DNA of 64,000 nucleotides, from contig NZ_JACCBA010000001.1 of the NCBI RefSeq assembly GCF_013409365.1, positions 868,001 to 932,000 on the forward strand. Reading direction: 5' to 3'. The position numbers and the translations under genes are program-made. A model generated the notes under the pieces. The model did not search any database, was not told where the DNA came from, and saw only the letters and a program-made list of their open reading frames with translations. The DNA comes from Actinomadura luteofluorescens. Its GTDB lineage: Bacteria > Actinomycetota > Actinomycetes > Streptosporangiales > Streptosporangiaceae. Each line of letters begins with the position of its first letter. Within the stretch, counting starts at the first letter, position 1. Of this stretch, positions 21,001 to 29,611 are shown piece by piece.

Positions 21001-21556
21001 GGCGCCGCGGCAGCCGGATCGGGTTGTCGCCGGGCGGCATCGGCGGGCTGGGGTTCTCCTGGTCCGCCGCGAGCGTCGCCACGCCGAGCATGACGGCGGC
21101 CGGCAGCGTCCACCGGGCGCGCCGCGCGAGGTAGGCGGTCGGCAGGTAGTCGAGCAGGTCGCCGAGCATGGTCTCGTACAGCTCGTCCGGGACCTCGCCG
21201 CCGACCCGCGGCGGCAGCGCCTTCACCGGCCCCGCGGCCGCGCCCAGCTTCTCGAACGCCGCCTTGTAGCCCTTGAGCGAGTCGCGCGGCAGGTCGGCGG
21301 CGGCCTCGGCCGCGTCCGTGACGGCCTTGCCGATGCCGTCCGCCCACTCCTGGAACGCCTGCGAGTCGTACCCGATCAGCGGCCCGAGGTCCCACCCCAG
21401 CGCCCGCAGCAACTGGTTCCGCCGCCACGGATCGGCCGCCGCCCGCGCCGGCTCCACGAACAGCGCGAACTCGGCGAAGATCTGCGCCAGGACGCTCCTC
21501 TCCACATCCGCCGCCTCAGCGTCTGCCGGGCCTGGGGTGTGCGTCGGGTCGGTCAC
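18074..21556 (-). CDS. DUF6603-like beta-rich giant protein, 1160 aa
   Basis: GTG 21556 is chosen because AAGGAGG lies 6 nt upstream and the codon overlaps the preceding stop (GTGA); a longer in-frame extension reads as low-complexity Arg/Pro. The N-terminal ~250 residues are helical. The central and C-terminal part, residues ~300-900, is built of alternating beta segments. It includes GLGAIVGLNRRANLEELR then SLDAVLFPADPVGNAPNVIA around 620-665, which I recognise as the pattern of the DUF6603 family (function unknown). The Gly-rich amphipathic strands resemble large beta-helix or lipid-channel-like proteins, but this is only a resemblance. No export signal is visible. Confidence 0.65.
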   Translation of the reverse strand: MTDPTHTPGPADAEAADVERSVLAQIFAEFALFVEPARAAADPWRRNQLLRALGWDLGPLIGYDSQAFQEWADGIGKAVTDAAEAAADLPRDSLKGYKAAFEKLGAAAGPVKALPPRVGGEVPDELYETMLGDLLDYLPTAYLARRARWTLPAAVMLGVATLAADQENPSPPMPPGDNPIRLPRRRAGFDLGRLIDLLSDPGAYFRALYVPEGMDTPEAIDAAAARIFPKAAALLRGLGLDAAYGVKPGVGPDLGADGERLAGHLLSVRARVPDGAGDEVELGATFGLGLIEGRPALIVVPRIAAHVVGRAGGWNVSGDMDVSAEAFAFGPGGVTVAGADPAVRVAAEVARISAPDEPAWVVGAPDGVHLAVGELVLALRAALGTGRDDIEIGVRAGRAEVVIAGGDGDGFVKRVLPHEKVSVPFELGVAWSHRAGLHLTGAAGLIAEFPVHATVLGISPETVRIGVEASLADEAVTAWATTTLSVRVGGLTAVIEDVGLAADLTFPDEGGNLGKANLAPRFKPPSGLGLHLVLGVVDGGGYLSIDEPRGMYSGAFQFGMASSIAPGSSGFRLQAVAVLNTKTADGRPFTERDGSESYSLLVSGSFQWRPGLVLPAGITLTGLGAIVGLNRRANLEELRNATRSRSLDAVLFPADPVGNAPNVIATLGRMFPPDPTGTLVGIMARLEWLAGTVRADLGIMIEFPEPIRLVVLGRLVINFQEAGRFQLDVVGTLDPGAGEVSLDGSLVDSKLFGRPVSGDMALRLRWKGEKNFAVSIGGFHPAFPKPTGFPDLKRFSINLNKSGDLFRVEAYLAVTSNSVQFGGALYLHFAFWELVVDGRAWLDALIQFKPFWLTAELGATVSVKWGDKTLLALTLLIGISGPGPWRAHGEVTVHLLFWDISKRFDKVLGDPTEENRPTFVNAADLLLDALKQPGTWDVATPGGGGEMAALSTPELPAGQVLMHPGATLGVRQNLLPLGVDLDRLGTSRVQGPRRFDITSFTVGGEAGGLGDTIDDYYAPGQFFDLTQAEMVERPQSERRAAGRRLVAPAGTDVPDAALTVFTTAGDDGSYDRIIIDDPDTAARPMGDAVPAHHAARDGAGRDGDGRAFGDGLLAVFAGNGPAANARTRTSGPARFAAPPLAARIDHPERPDHSTDHSEVS

Positions 21557-24500
21557 GGTTGCCTCCTTGGGAGGTCGTCGGTGTCCGGGCGCAGGGAGTT
21601 CCGGCCGCCGGAGAGGTTGCGGTCGGCGGGGGGCAGGGCCTCGATCGGGAGCGTGTAGGGCGTACCGGTCGGCCACGTGGGCCAGTTCCGGACGGCCTCG
21701 ACCGGCGCGCCGACCCCGGCGCGGGTCGCGGTGGCGCGGGCCAGCGCGGTGATGAGTGCGGTCTCGTGATCGCCGGTCCAGGTGTTCGGGGCGCCGGAGA
21801 AGTCCGGGCCGAGCGCCTTCGCGGCGGTGAGGACCTCGTGCAGGGGCGTCGCGGCGCGTCCGGCGAAGCGGCTCTCGGGCGGCTCGGCCGCGCCGGGCTG
21901 GGCGGCGGACAGCACGAACCCGGGTTCGAGCAGGTGCAGGCAGGCGAGCATCCCCGCCGCGCGCTCGGAGGTGAACAGGTCCCCGACCCGGGCGGGACGC
22001 GGGTTACCGTCCGCGCCGGGCACGGACCCCACGGTCGCGGGCGCCGCAGGGCCGTCCCAGGGCGCGCCGAGCAGGTCGTGCAGCCGCTGCCGGGCCGGTT
22101 TCCAGAAGCTCCGGCGAACGGCGGCGTCCGTCCGGGTGGCGGCGACGAAGCGGTACATCCAGTGCCAGGCGCGGAAGATCCCGAGCGAGAACTCGTGGGC
22201 GAGCGGCGCGCCCGGCTTGCCGTTCTCGGCGGTGAGCGTGGGACGCGACCGCGGTGTCCGCAGCCCGGTGTCGAGCAGGCCGGCGCCGTCGGCGCCCCAG
22301 CCCGGCAGCGGGACGAGCCCGGCGCCGCCGGTCAGCGCGTCGAACGCGTCCCGGTCGGTGGCGCGCAGGAACGCGATGTAGGCCCACAGCTCGCCGGACC
22401 ACTCGCGGTTCTGCCGGACGGCCGTGACCGGCGGGAACGGCCCGTCGGCGGCCCAGCCGAACGGCCCGAGGCGCAGCAGCGCGGCGTCGGCGGCGGTGAC
22501 GGCGTCGAACCAGGCCCCGGCCGTCGCCTCGGCGACCGCGCGGAGCACCTTGAACGTCGAGAGCTGCTTCGCGACGTGCTCGTCCGCGCGGCGGGCCACG
22601 AGCTGCGCGAGCGTCGGCCCGGACGAGGTGTCCGGGAGCCGCGGCAGCAGATGCTCGGGCAGCAGCTCCGAGCGGCCCGGCAGCACCGGGCCGGGCCCGT
22701 CCGGATACGAGGGGTCGGTGGCGATCGAACCGAGCGGCGTCAGCTCGGGGTGGCCCGGCGGCGCCGGGCCGACGACCGGACCGGCGATGTCGCGGGCGAA
22801 CAGCCGCGTGGACGCGGACACCTGCCCGGCGCCCCACACGTTCGGGTCGACCAGCTCGGCGAGCGCCGTCCCGGACATCCGCCAGCCCTCGACCACCACC
22901 GGGCACCGCCAGCGGTTCCGCTTCCACTTCGCGATCGTGAGCTGGGTCGGCAGGTCGGCGACGCCGCTGACCGGGCCGACGTACCGGTCGGCGTCCGGGA
23001 CGTCCACCGGGTGCAGGCGGTCGGAGTAGCGGGCGGCGTCACCGTCCTCGCGGGCCGCGCGGGAGCGCCGCGCGTACGTCTGGAACTCCCGCACCGCCCG
23101 GACGGTCTCGGTGTCGTACGTCCCGTAGACCGCCGGCGGGGCGAGGAAACCGAGTTCGAGCAGGTCCTTCTGGAGCTGCTCCACGACCTTGCCCGCGATC
23201 AGGACGGCGGGGCGCCGCAGCCCGTCGTAGACGGCGGGCCCGGACGCGATCGCGTCGTGGTCGAACTCCCGCAGGACGAACCCGTACGGGATGTCCTCGG
23301 TGAGGGACGGGCCGAGGTCGAGGCTCACCTCGTACGTCGTCAGCGGGCCCGGTTCCGGCCGGTCGCCGAGATGCCACCACAGCGTCTGCGTGGCCTTCTT
23401 GTCCTCGCCCTGCCCCCAGGAGAACGACAGCTCCCCGAGGTTGCAGTGACCGACGATCTCCTTGCCGGCGCCCCAGTCGCCGGTGTAGCCGTCGAAGTCG
23501 CGGGACGCCGCCAGGTACTCGGCGAGCGCCTCGGGCCCGGACTTCCCGGTCGGGTCGCCCACCGGCACCGCTCCGGTGGCGCTCCGCTTCGGGTCGGCCT
23601 CGTCATGCCGGACGAACCGCGTCGCCAGCCGCCACTCGGGCTGGACGGTGAGCATCCGCCCCTCGCTCAGCTCACCGACGGACGGCTTGCCCTGCACGGA
23701 CCAGCCGACCGGGTCGCCGCCGGTCAGCGGCACCTCGACGCCCACCTGGCGCCGCGCCCCGCCGCGGTCCTCCCCGGACCAGCCGACATAGTGCAGGTGC
23801 GGGACGGTGTCGCCGACCCCGTAGCCCGTCTTGTGCAGCAGCCTCGTCAGGCGGGCCTCATTGCGCAGCGCGCTGGCGACGAACGTGGCGAGCACCGCCT
23901 CCGTCCGGTTCTCGCCCTCGTACGGCTTGGACCGGTCGGGTCCGCACGCGTACGGCAGCACCGCCGAGTACCGCGACCGCTCCGCGAAGCCGTAGTGGAT
24001 GTCCCCGCCGAGCAGGACGAGCCGGCGCCGCCGCACCCCGTCGGCGTCCTTCTGCGCCGCCGCGCACAGCCGCCCGATCATCTTGTGCAGCGACGCGTCG
24101 TCGTGGAACCAGGCGTCCTCCGCGTCCGCCTCGTACCGGCCGCCCCACGCCTTGGCGAGGGGCTGGACGATCTGCTCCACGACCGGAACGCCGAGGAACG
24201 CGGTCGGCTGCGCGACGATCGTCACCGCGTCGTCCCCGAGCGGCGGCTCGGCGGCCACCATCGCGTCGATCGGTCCGTCGTCCAGCAGCAGCACGCCCCG
24301 GTTGCCGACGTAGCGGCGCCACGTCCGGGTGTCGAGGACGACGAGCTGGTAGCGCGGCCAGGTGATCGTGTAGTGGTAGGTCAGCATGTCCGGCGCAGGC
24401 GGCTTCACCTGGACGCCGTACTTCAGCTCCAGCGGCAGCCCGAGCCCGGTGCGCAGCGCCGCGTCGTCTGCCGCGCCCGGCGCGGCGAGCCAGCGCTCCA

Positions 24501-25740
24501 AGGCCCCGAGCACCGCGCGGCCCGGCGTGCCGTCCGCGAACCGCTCTGGCGTGTTGCCCCAGTGCTGGAACACCGCGTACGCGGCGAGTGCGTTGCGCAC
24601 GACCCGCCGCCCGAGCCCGTCCGCGATGACGGCCTTGGTGATCCACTCGGTGCTCATGTTCCAGTCGTCGGAGACGTCGTGGTCATCGAAGACCATGTAC
24701 GTCGGGACGTTCGCCAGCGCCCGCCGCACCAGCGACAGCCCCTCCCGGAACTCCTCCAGCACCGGCGCCTCCTCGCGCCAGCGCTCGAACCGCTCCGCGA
24801 TCGCCTTCTGGTGCTTGAACGGCCGGTACGGCAGTCCCTGGACGATCAACCGGTACACGTCCTCGCCGGGCTTGCGCCGCGCCGGGTCCTTCAGGATCGC
24901 GGTGTCCTCGGGGAAGACGTCCTCGAACCTGGGGACCGGCCCGGTCCACAGCACGTCCGACCACACCATCAGGTACATCCCGACGTACTCGCGGAACGAC
25001 ATCAGGTGGCTGTCGCAGTGCCCGGACGTGAAGTGCGCCTGCTTGAGCAGCACGTCCTGCCGCAGGCCGGGACGCAGCGCCGTGTCGGCCGGATCGCCCT
25101 CCGCGGGGAGCGTCTCGGCCGCCATCCCGAGCCCGGCGCTCGCCTGCTGGATCATGACCAGCAGCGGGTCCGACACGTTGTCGGCGTAGATCTGGTCCCC
25201 GGTCATGATCATCTGGTGCGGGCGCAGCAGCGGATCTCCGGCGCTCACCCGGACGATGTGGTCGAGCGCGGGCAGCAGGTCCTTGCCCTCCGCGTGCGGC
25301 CGGCGGCACGACCCGTGGAAGATCCGCAGCTTGCTCGGATCGTCCGGCGGCGTCGGGAAGCTCGGCCACCCGGGACCGTCCGGATAGGCCAGCGCCGCCT
25401 TGGCCTCCGCCGGATCGGCGTGGACGACGCCCGCCGCGAACAGCGACGTCCGCTGACCGCCGAAGTCGAGGTCGTAGCCGAACAGCGCCCCGGCGCCGAA
25501 CGTCCCGCGCACGGTCACCGCCACGACGTGCAGCGACTCCCCCAGCCGGACGGTCGGCGCCGCCGCCGACACCTCCGGCGCGCCCCGCGCGTACCCGGGC
25601 GCCGGCCCCAGCGGGAACACCCGCAGCGTGGCCTGGCAGTGCTCCCGCACCCCGACGACGACGGTCACGCTCGTCCGATCGACTCTCCGGACCATCGGCC
25701 CGAACACGACGAACGGTGTGGTGGAAGCGATCTCGCTCAA
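21553..25740 (-). CDS. PhoD-like metallophosphatase fused to peptidoglycan-binding-like and unknown C-terminal domains, 1395 aa
   Basis: Residues ~1-650 are a PhoD-type phosphatase domain. Metal-binding motifs are GDQIYAD near 182, FDDHDVSDDWN near 353 and LLGGDIHYGF near 578. Family enzymes hydrolyse phosphodiesters using Fe/Ca. Residues ~853-888 (LLELGFLAPPAVYGTYDTET, then VRAVREFQTY) match a PG_binding_1-type module. The final ~400 residues are helical and unrecognised, with a Trp-rich stretch FRAWHWMYRF. TTG 25740 is the chosen start, with AGGGGG about 7 nt upstream; residues begin LSEIASTTPFVVFGPMVRRV. No Tat signal is visible, unlike exported PhoD enzymes. First gene of the operon; it overlaps the next gene by 4 nt. 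Confidence 0.8.
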   Translation of the reverse strand: MSEIASTTPFVVFGPMVRRVDRTSVTVVVGVREHCQATLRVFPLGPAPGYARGAPEVSAAAPTVRLGESLHVVAVTVRGTFGAGALFGYDLDFGGQRTSLFAAGVVHADPAEAKAALAYPDGPGWPSFPTPPDDPSKLRIFHGSCRRPHAEGKDLLPALDHIVRVSAGDPLLRPHQMIMTGDQIYADNVSDPLLVMIQQASAGLGMAAETLPAEGDPADTALRPGLRQDVLLKQAHFTSGHCDSHLMSFREYVGMYLMVWSDVLWTGPVPRFEDVFPEDTAILKDPARRKPGEDVYRLIVQGLPYRPFKHQKAIAERFERWREEAPVLEEFREGLSLVRRALANVPTYMVFDDHDVSDDWNMSTEWITKAVIADGLGRRVVRNALAAYAVFQHWGNTPERFADGTPGRAVLGALERWLAAPGAADDAALRTGLGLPLELKYGVQVKPPAPDMLTYHYTITWPRYQLVVLDTRTWRRYVGNRGVLLLDDGPIDAMVAAEPPLGDDAVTIVAQPTAFLGVPVVEQIVQPLAKAWGGRYEADAEDAWFHDDASLHKMIGRLCAAAQKDADGVRRRRLVLLGGDIHYGFAERSRYSAVLPYACGPDRSKPYEGENRTEAVLATFVASALRNEARLTRLLHKTGYGVGDTVPHLHYVGWSGEDRGGARRQVGVEVPLTGGDPVGWSVQGKPSVGELSEGRMLTVQPEWRLATRFVRHDEADPKRSATGAVPVGDPTGKSGPEALAEYLAASRDFDGYTGDWGAGKEIVGHCNLGELSFSWGQGEDKKATQTLWWHLGDRPEPGPLTTYEVSLDLGPSLTEDIPYGFVLREFDHDAIASGPAVYDGLRRPAVLIAGKVVEQLQKDLLELGFLAPPAVYGTYDTETVRAVREFQTYARRSRAAREDGDAARYSDRLHPVDVPDADRYVGPVSGVADLPTQLTIAKWKRNRWRCPVVVEGWRMSGTALAELVDPNVWGAGQVSASTRLFARDIAGPVVGPAPPGHPELTPLGSIATDPSYPDGPGPVLPGRSELLPEHLLPRLPDTSSGPTLAQLVARRADEHVAKQLSTFKVLRAVAEATAGAWFDAVTAADAALLRLGPFGWAADGPFPPVTAVRQNREWSGELWAYIAFLRATDRDAFDALTGGAGLVPLPGWGADGAGLLDTGLRTPRSRPTLTAENGKPGAPLAHEFSLGIFRAWHWMYRFVAATRTDAAVRRSFWKPARQRLHDLLGAPWDGPAAPATVGSVPGADGNPRPARVGDLFTSERAAGMLACLHLLEPGFVLSAAQPGAAEPPESRFAGRAATPLHEVLTAAKALGPDFSGAPNTWTGDHETALITALARATATRAGVGAPVEAVRNWPTWPTGTPYTLPIEALPPADRNLSGGRNSLRPDTDDLPRRQP

Positions 25741-25981
25741 CCTGTGGCCCCCTAGCCCGCGGGAGGGAGCCGCGCCACGCCGGGCGCCCGGGTTCCCCGA
25801 CCCGGCCGCCTCCGACCGCCGCCGATCCCGGCGGCGGACTCCCCCGAAAGTCCGCCCGCCCGGCCGGCGCGCCGTGCACGCCGTCCGGAACGAACACCCC
25901 CAACCATGCCGGGAACGCCCGAACCCGAACATCCCTGACCTCAGGTATTCCGAACCACCTTCGGTTCCCGCGCCCGGAAGC
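25741..25981. other. leader/promoter region of the giant-gene operon
   Basis: This 240-nt gap precedes the PhoD-like gene (minus strand). It contains the inverted repeat GAACC-ACCTTC-GGTTC near 25954-25969, a possible regulator site. I cannot pick out clear -35/-10 boxes. Confidence 0.3.
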
Positions 25982-27220
25982 TCAGGTGCGGCGGTTGACC
26001 TGATCCAGCGAGGAACCCGAGACCTGGGCGCAGCCGGTGACGATCGCCTCGACGGTCGCGGGATCGATCACGTCCTCAAGGCGGTCGAAGCCGTCCGGGG
26101 CGCGGCGCTCGACCTCGTCGATGACGCTCTCCGGCTCGCCCGTCCGGTTGCGCGGCACAACCTGGCTCGTCGGCAACAGCCGGTCCTGCTGGTAGGCCAG
26201 AACGCGACCCCGACCCGCGTCTGCTCGACGAGCTGCCCGCCGAGGCCCGCGGCGTCCAGGACGGCCTGGCCCGCGCGGTTCGACCCCATCGGATACATCG
26301 GATGGGCCGGTCGCCCAGCAGCGTCACCCGCCCCCGCCCCCGCGTCCAGTACGGCAGCGGGTCGCGGTCGCACATCGGGAACTCGAAGCACTCCTCGGTC
26401 GCCTCGACGAGCGCCGCGTGGTCCAGGAGCGGCGTGCGGAACCGCGCGATGTGCTCCTTGAGGCCGCCCGGATCGGCGCCGCGCGACCAGTCCTGCCGCT
26501 GCGGCACCGGATCCCCGGGCTGCCCAGTTGGTAAGCCGCGTCCCCAGATCCCGGCCCCGCGAGATCGGATAGACGACCAGCTTCGCGTCGGTGCCCCCGA
26601 CGAGGAGCATCGAGCGTCCGGTCGCGAACACCGGCCACTCGGCCGCCCCGCGCCACACCATCACGCCGTTCCACCAGGGCGGTCCCTCATCGGGGAACAT
26701 CAAGGACCGCACCGTCGAATGGATCCCGTCGGCGCCCACGGGACATTACCGCGCGCCGGAGCGAGCGCATCCCCACGCCGGTCCACGCACTCGGCGCGCA
26801 CTTCCTTGGCGTCCTGCTCGAAATCGACGAGACGGTGCCCCATCCGGACCGCGTCCGGTCCCAGCCTTCCCGCACCGCCCGCAGCAGGACGCTTTGCAGC
26901 CGTCCCCGATGGACGCCGATCTGCGGATAGCTGAGCCCTGCGTCCGTCCCGCACGGCCGGTGCAGGATCTGGTGACCCAGCCGGTGGGCGTAGAACAGCT
27001 CGCGGGTGCGGATGCCCACGTCATCGAGTCGTACGAGCAGCCCAAGCCGGTCCAGCTCCCTGACCGCGTACGGCAGCGCGTTCAGCCCGACGCCCAACTC
27101 CCGAAGCTTCTCGCTCTGCTCGTACCCCTCGCAGCCGATGCCTTCCTGCCGCAACCGCAGCGCCAGGACGAGCCCTGCGCTTACCGAAAAACTCAATCCA
27201 TGCTGGTCAGGCAGGGACAC
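25982..27220 (-). pseudogene. flavin-dependent monooxygenase, multiply frameshifted
   Basis: Read from 27220 downwards, pieces in different frames line up in the order of one ~400-residue FAD-dependent aromatic monooxygenase. They are LALRLRQEGIGCEGYEQSEK (dinucleotide-binding region), LGVGLNALPYAVRELDRLGL, VGADGIHSTVRSLMF (the DG-type motif), PYWTRGRGRVTLLGD with PMYPMGSNRAGQAVLDA (the GD motif region), and the C-terminal RNRTGEPESVIDEVERRAPD. At least four frame changes are needed and the extreme N-terminal GxGxxG is missing. It is a decayed gene that once encoded a salicylate-hydroxylase-like enzyme. It lies directly upstream of the giant operon but is unlikely to take part in it. Confidence 0.8.
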
Positions 27221-27670
27221 CTACGAGCGAACCACAAGATTGTCAACAGTCCATGTCGGCTCGTTGTCGGCTCGGCGGTTTCGGACCGGATCGGCATGCG
27301 GGCGGCATCATGCGGCACGAATACCGGCCTCGATGGTGACGGATCGGCACAGGCCGACACTGAGCAGGCCGCTCCGATACGGCAGTTTCGGACCTTAGAT
27401 CCGCAGGGTGTCGAATTAGACGCAGCGACAGCCAGGCCGGCGGCCGCCCGACCGGAGGGCCGGATCCACGAACCCGGCTCCCTTCGGCCCACAGCTCACG
27501 CCATACCGGCGGGCCGGACGGGCATCGCCCGGCCATCTCCTCAGAGATGATCAGCTCTGCACCCTCAGCGTTCGACTGACTTTCTTGCCTCCTCAAGCGA
27601 GCTGCCAGGAGCGGCGCGCTCCGGTTAGCCGGAGCTGAGCAGCTCAGGGCTGTCCCGTAACTGTTGGTGG
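27221..27670. other. intergenic interval with tRNA-arm-like repeat
   Basis: No gene is supported. Near 27386-27406 the sequence CGGACCTTAGATCCGCAGGGT repeats, with several changes, the tRNA-Lys-like arm and following bases at 816-836. The remaining sequence shows no strong hairpin or promoter. Confidence 0.35.
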
Positions 27671-28198
27671 TCACCGGGTGGCGGCGTGCAGGTCCCGGAT
27701 GTACCAGTCGAAGCGTGTGCCGTCGCTGCTGTGTGTCGGCTTGCCGGGGGTGAACCCTGCCCGCTTTGCGACTGCGGCAGATGCGGGATTCTGCGGCTCC
27801 ACTTGGATTACCGCCTCTGCCCCGCCCTCACTCGCCGCGTACTGGGATGCCAACAGGACCGCGCGGGTAGCCAGGCCACGTCCTCGCCAGGACGGATAGA
27901 GGCCGTAGGCGACGTTCACCTGGCCAGGCGCCAGACCTTCTCCTGCGAATCGCAGGTCGATCGTGCCCACGAGCACCTCGTCGGGGCCCATCCGGATGCC
28001 GAACGCGCGGAGTGGTCCGGCGGTGTCCCACTGCTCCCGGCAGTGCCGGAAGTACGCCTCGATGCCCTGTCGCGTGCCTGGACCGCCGTTGAGCCAGCGA
28101 ACGAGTAGCTCGTCCTCCCCCGCGAGGTGCGCCTCCGCATCGTCCAGGCGCAGGGGGGACAGAGTGATGATCCCGTCGGACAGCTTCACCTCATGCAT
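27671..28198 (-). CDS. GNAT-family N-acetyltransferase, 175 aa
   Basis: The protein has the GNAT order. LSPLRLDDAEAHL forms strand 1/helix 1, VLVGTIDLRFAGEG and VNVAYGLYPSWRGRGLATRA carry the acetyl-CoA pyrophosphate loop (R-G-R-G-L-A), and VEPQNPASAAVAKRAGF is the C-terminal helix. This layout is typical of RimJ/RimL-like acetyltransferases acting on amino groups of proteins or small molecules. ATG 28198 is chosen because the fold starts directly after it; ATG 28234 adds 12 residues, and neither has a clear ribosome site. The gene is alone, downstream of the stress block on the same strand. The substrate is unknown. Confidence 0.85.
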   Translation of the reverse strand: MHEVKLSDGIITLSPLRLDDAEAHLAGEDELLVRWLNGGPGTRQGIEAYFRHCREQWDTAGPLRAFGIRMGPDEVLVGTIDLRFAGEGLAPGQVNVAYGLYPSWRGRGLATRAVLLASQYAASEGGAEAVIQVEPQNPASAAVAKRAGFTPGKPTHSSDGTRFDWYIRDLHAATR

Positions 28199-28357
28199 CC
28201 GGTGATTCTTGACGCCAGAGCCGTGCCGCACCATCAGTTTCTGTGCGACATCACGCGGAGCTCACGGGCTGACTCGGAGGGCTACTCGGCGGGCGCCTCA
28301 GTGGCCTGTACGACGTTCCAGGTTGAAGGCGCTCGGAACCTGTCGACGGCGAGTCGG

Positions 28358-29593
28358 TCAGGAGCGTGCTCGGCGTAGGTCTGTTCGCCGCCGGATTGGG
28401 CTGAGCGTGGCGGGCGGCGAAGGCCTGGGAATGCGGAGCCGGCGATTCGCTCGCCCTTTAGTCAGCATCCGCCGCTCGGACTTCAGTTCGTTTCTCAAGC
28501 GGTCGAGATGAACGAGGATCTCACCATGGAGCGGCCAATCGGGACTGTCGGCCCACAACAAATCACCTAGTTTTACGCGCTCTTCGTGCGCGGCGGCCAG
28601 GTGATAGGCGAGTGGGTCCTCGAGGTCGGTCGATCCTGTGGCGAACTGCTGGCGGCGCAACCGCCCGTAGGTGCCCAGCGCCGAGGCCAGATGTCCTAGC
28701 GCCGTGGCCAGCCGGCTGCGTGCGTCACTCTGGGACAAAGGGTCCTCTCGCTCTGCCTCAACCTCGTTGGCGTGGTCGGCTAGACAGCGCGCCAGGCCGC
28801 GGATGGTGATCCCGCAGTGCTCCAAAGCGGCCAGGGTCTCCCGTAGCGCCACCATTGCCCGCAACATTCCGACCCCCTGAGGATTGAGTCGGATGCTCTC
28901 CTCGGCTTGTGCGAGTTCGCCGTCGACGCGTTGGACATCCCGGCTGAGGAAGCGGGCCTGGGCGAGCAACTCGCCGTACGTGCGTGGCTCGGGGCGCTTT
29001 TCCACCCCTTCGGCGATGGCATGGAGGTGGCTGGCCATGATCTCGCTCAGACCCTCCAAGGCCTCCTCTGCCGCTTGGATCCTGACCGGTGAGGTCAGGA
29101 TTCCGGCGATCAGGCCGGTGAGAGCGCCAACGAGGGTCTCCACGATCCGCCCCGTGGCCGCAGCACCGGCTCCGAGAGACAGGATGAGCATGGCGCTGAT
29201 CGGCACCTCGAGGACATAGTTGCCGAGCCGCATCAAGACTCCGCAGACCAGCGCGGCGGTGATGGTGAGGCCCAGGCTCCACCAACTGAATCCCACCAGG
29301 TTCGACAGTAGTGCCGCGACTATCACACCGACCACGACGCTGACGACGCGCTGCCAGACATGGCGAATGGTCTGGAACAGCGTGATCTGGAGGACGAGGA
29401 TCGCGGTCAGAGGGGCGAGTACGGGCCTTGGACTGGTGTCGGGCAACCACGACGCGAACTCGAACGAGAGAACTGCTGTCACGGCGAGGCGAGCAATCTC
29501 GAAGGCCGTAGGCTGCGTTTTCAGCTGCCTCAGGCCCACTCGCGCCGGCGTGACGGCGCCGTGCGCCACAGCACGTATTCGCTGGTCGCTCAT
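28358..29593 (-). CDS. FUSC/aromatic-acid-exporter-like membrane protein, 411 aa
   Basis: The N-terminal ~170 residues hold about six hydrophobic helices (for example PLTAILVLQITLFQTI, VVSVVVGVIVAALLSNLVGF, MLILSLGAGAAATGRI), followed by a ~240-residue soluble helical part. This is the half-length FUSC/ArAE layout, a family linked to export of aromatic acids or other solutes. ATG 29593 (MSDQRIRAVAHGAV) is preferred; an in-frame GTG at 29605 adds four residues. The gene starts 18 nt after the flavoprotein gene, so they are very likely co-transcribed. The Arg-rich tail (RANRRLRIPRPS) is probably cytosolic. Its substrate is unknown. Confidence 0.75.
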   Translation of the reverse strand: MSDQRIRAVAHGAVTPARVGLRQLKTQPTAFEIARLAVTAVLSFEFASWLPDTSPRPVLAPLTAILVLQITLFQTIRHVWQRVVSVVVGVIVAALLSNLVGFSWWSLGLTITAALVCGVLMRLGNYVLEVPISAMLILSLGAGAAATGRIVETLVGALTGLIAGILTSPVRIQAAEEALEGLSEIMASHLHAIAEGVEKRPEPRTYGELLAQARFLSRDVQRVDGELAQAEESIRLNPQGVGMLRAMVALRETLAALEHCGITIRGLARCLADHANEVEAEREDPLSQSDARSRLATALGHLASALGTYGRLRRQQFATGSTDLEDPLAYHLAAAHEERVKLGDLLWADSPDWPLHGEILVHLDRLRNELKSERRMLTKGRANRRLRIPRPSPPATLSPIRRRTDLRRARS

Positions 29594-29611
29594 CTCACGC
29601 CCCACAGCCGT

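Noticed and set aside
4902..25740. Contractile injection system or phage tail cluster
   Set aside because: Despite the tail-fibre-like and PG-binding-like parts, there is no sheath, tube, baseplate, spike or AAA ATPase gene among the six.
27243..27674. 143-residue minus-strand frame before the GNAT gene
   Set aside because: It is rich in Arg/Pro/Ser with no domain pattern and contains the repeat-like tRNA-arm sequence; it is more likely non-coding.
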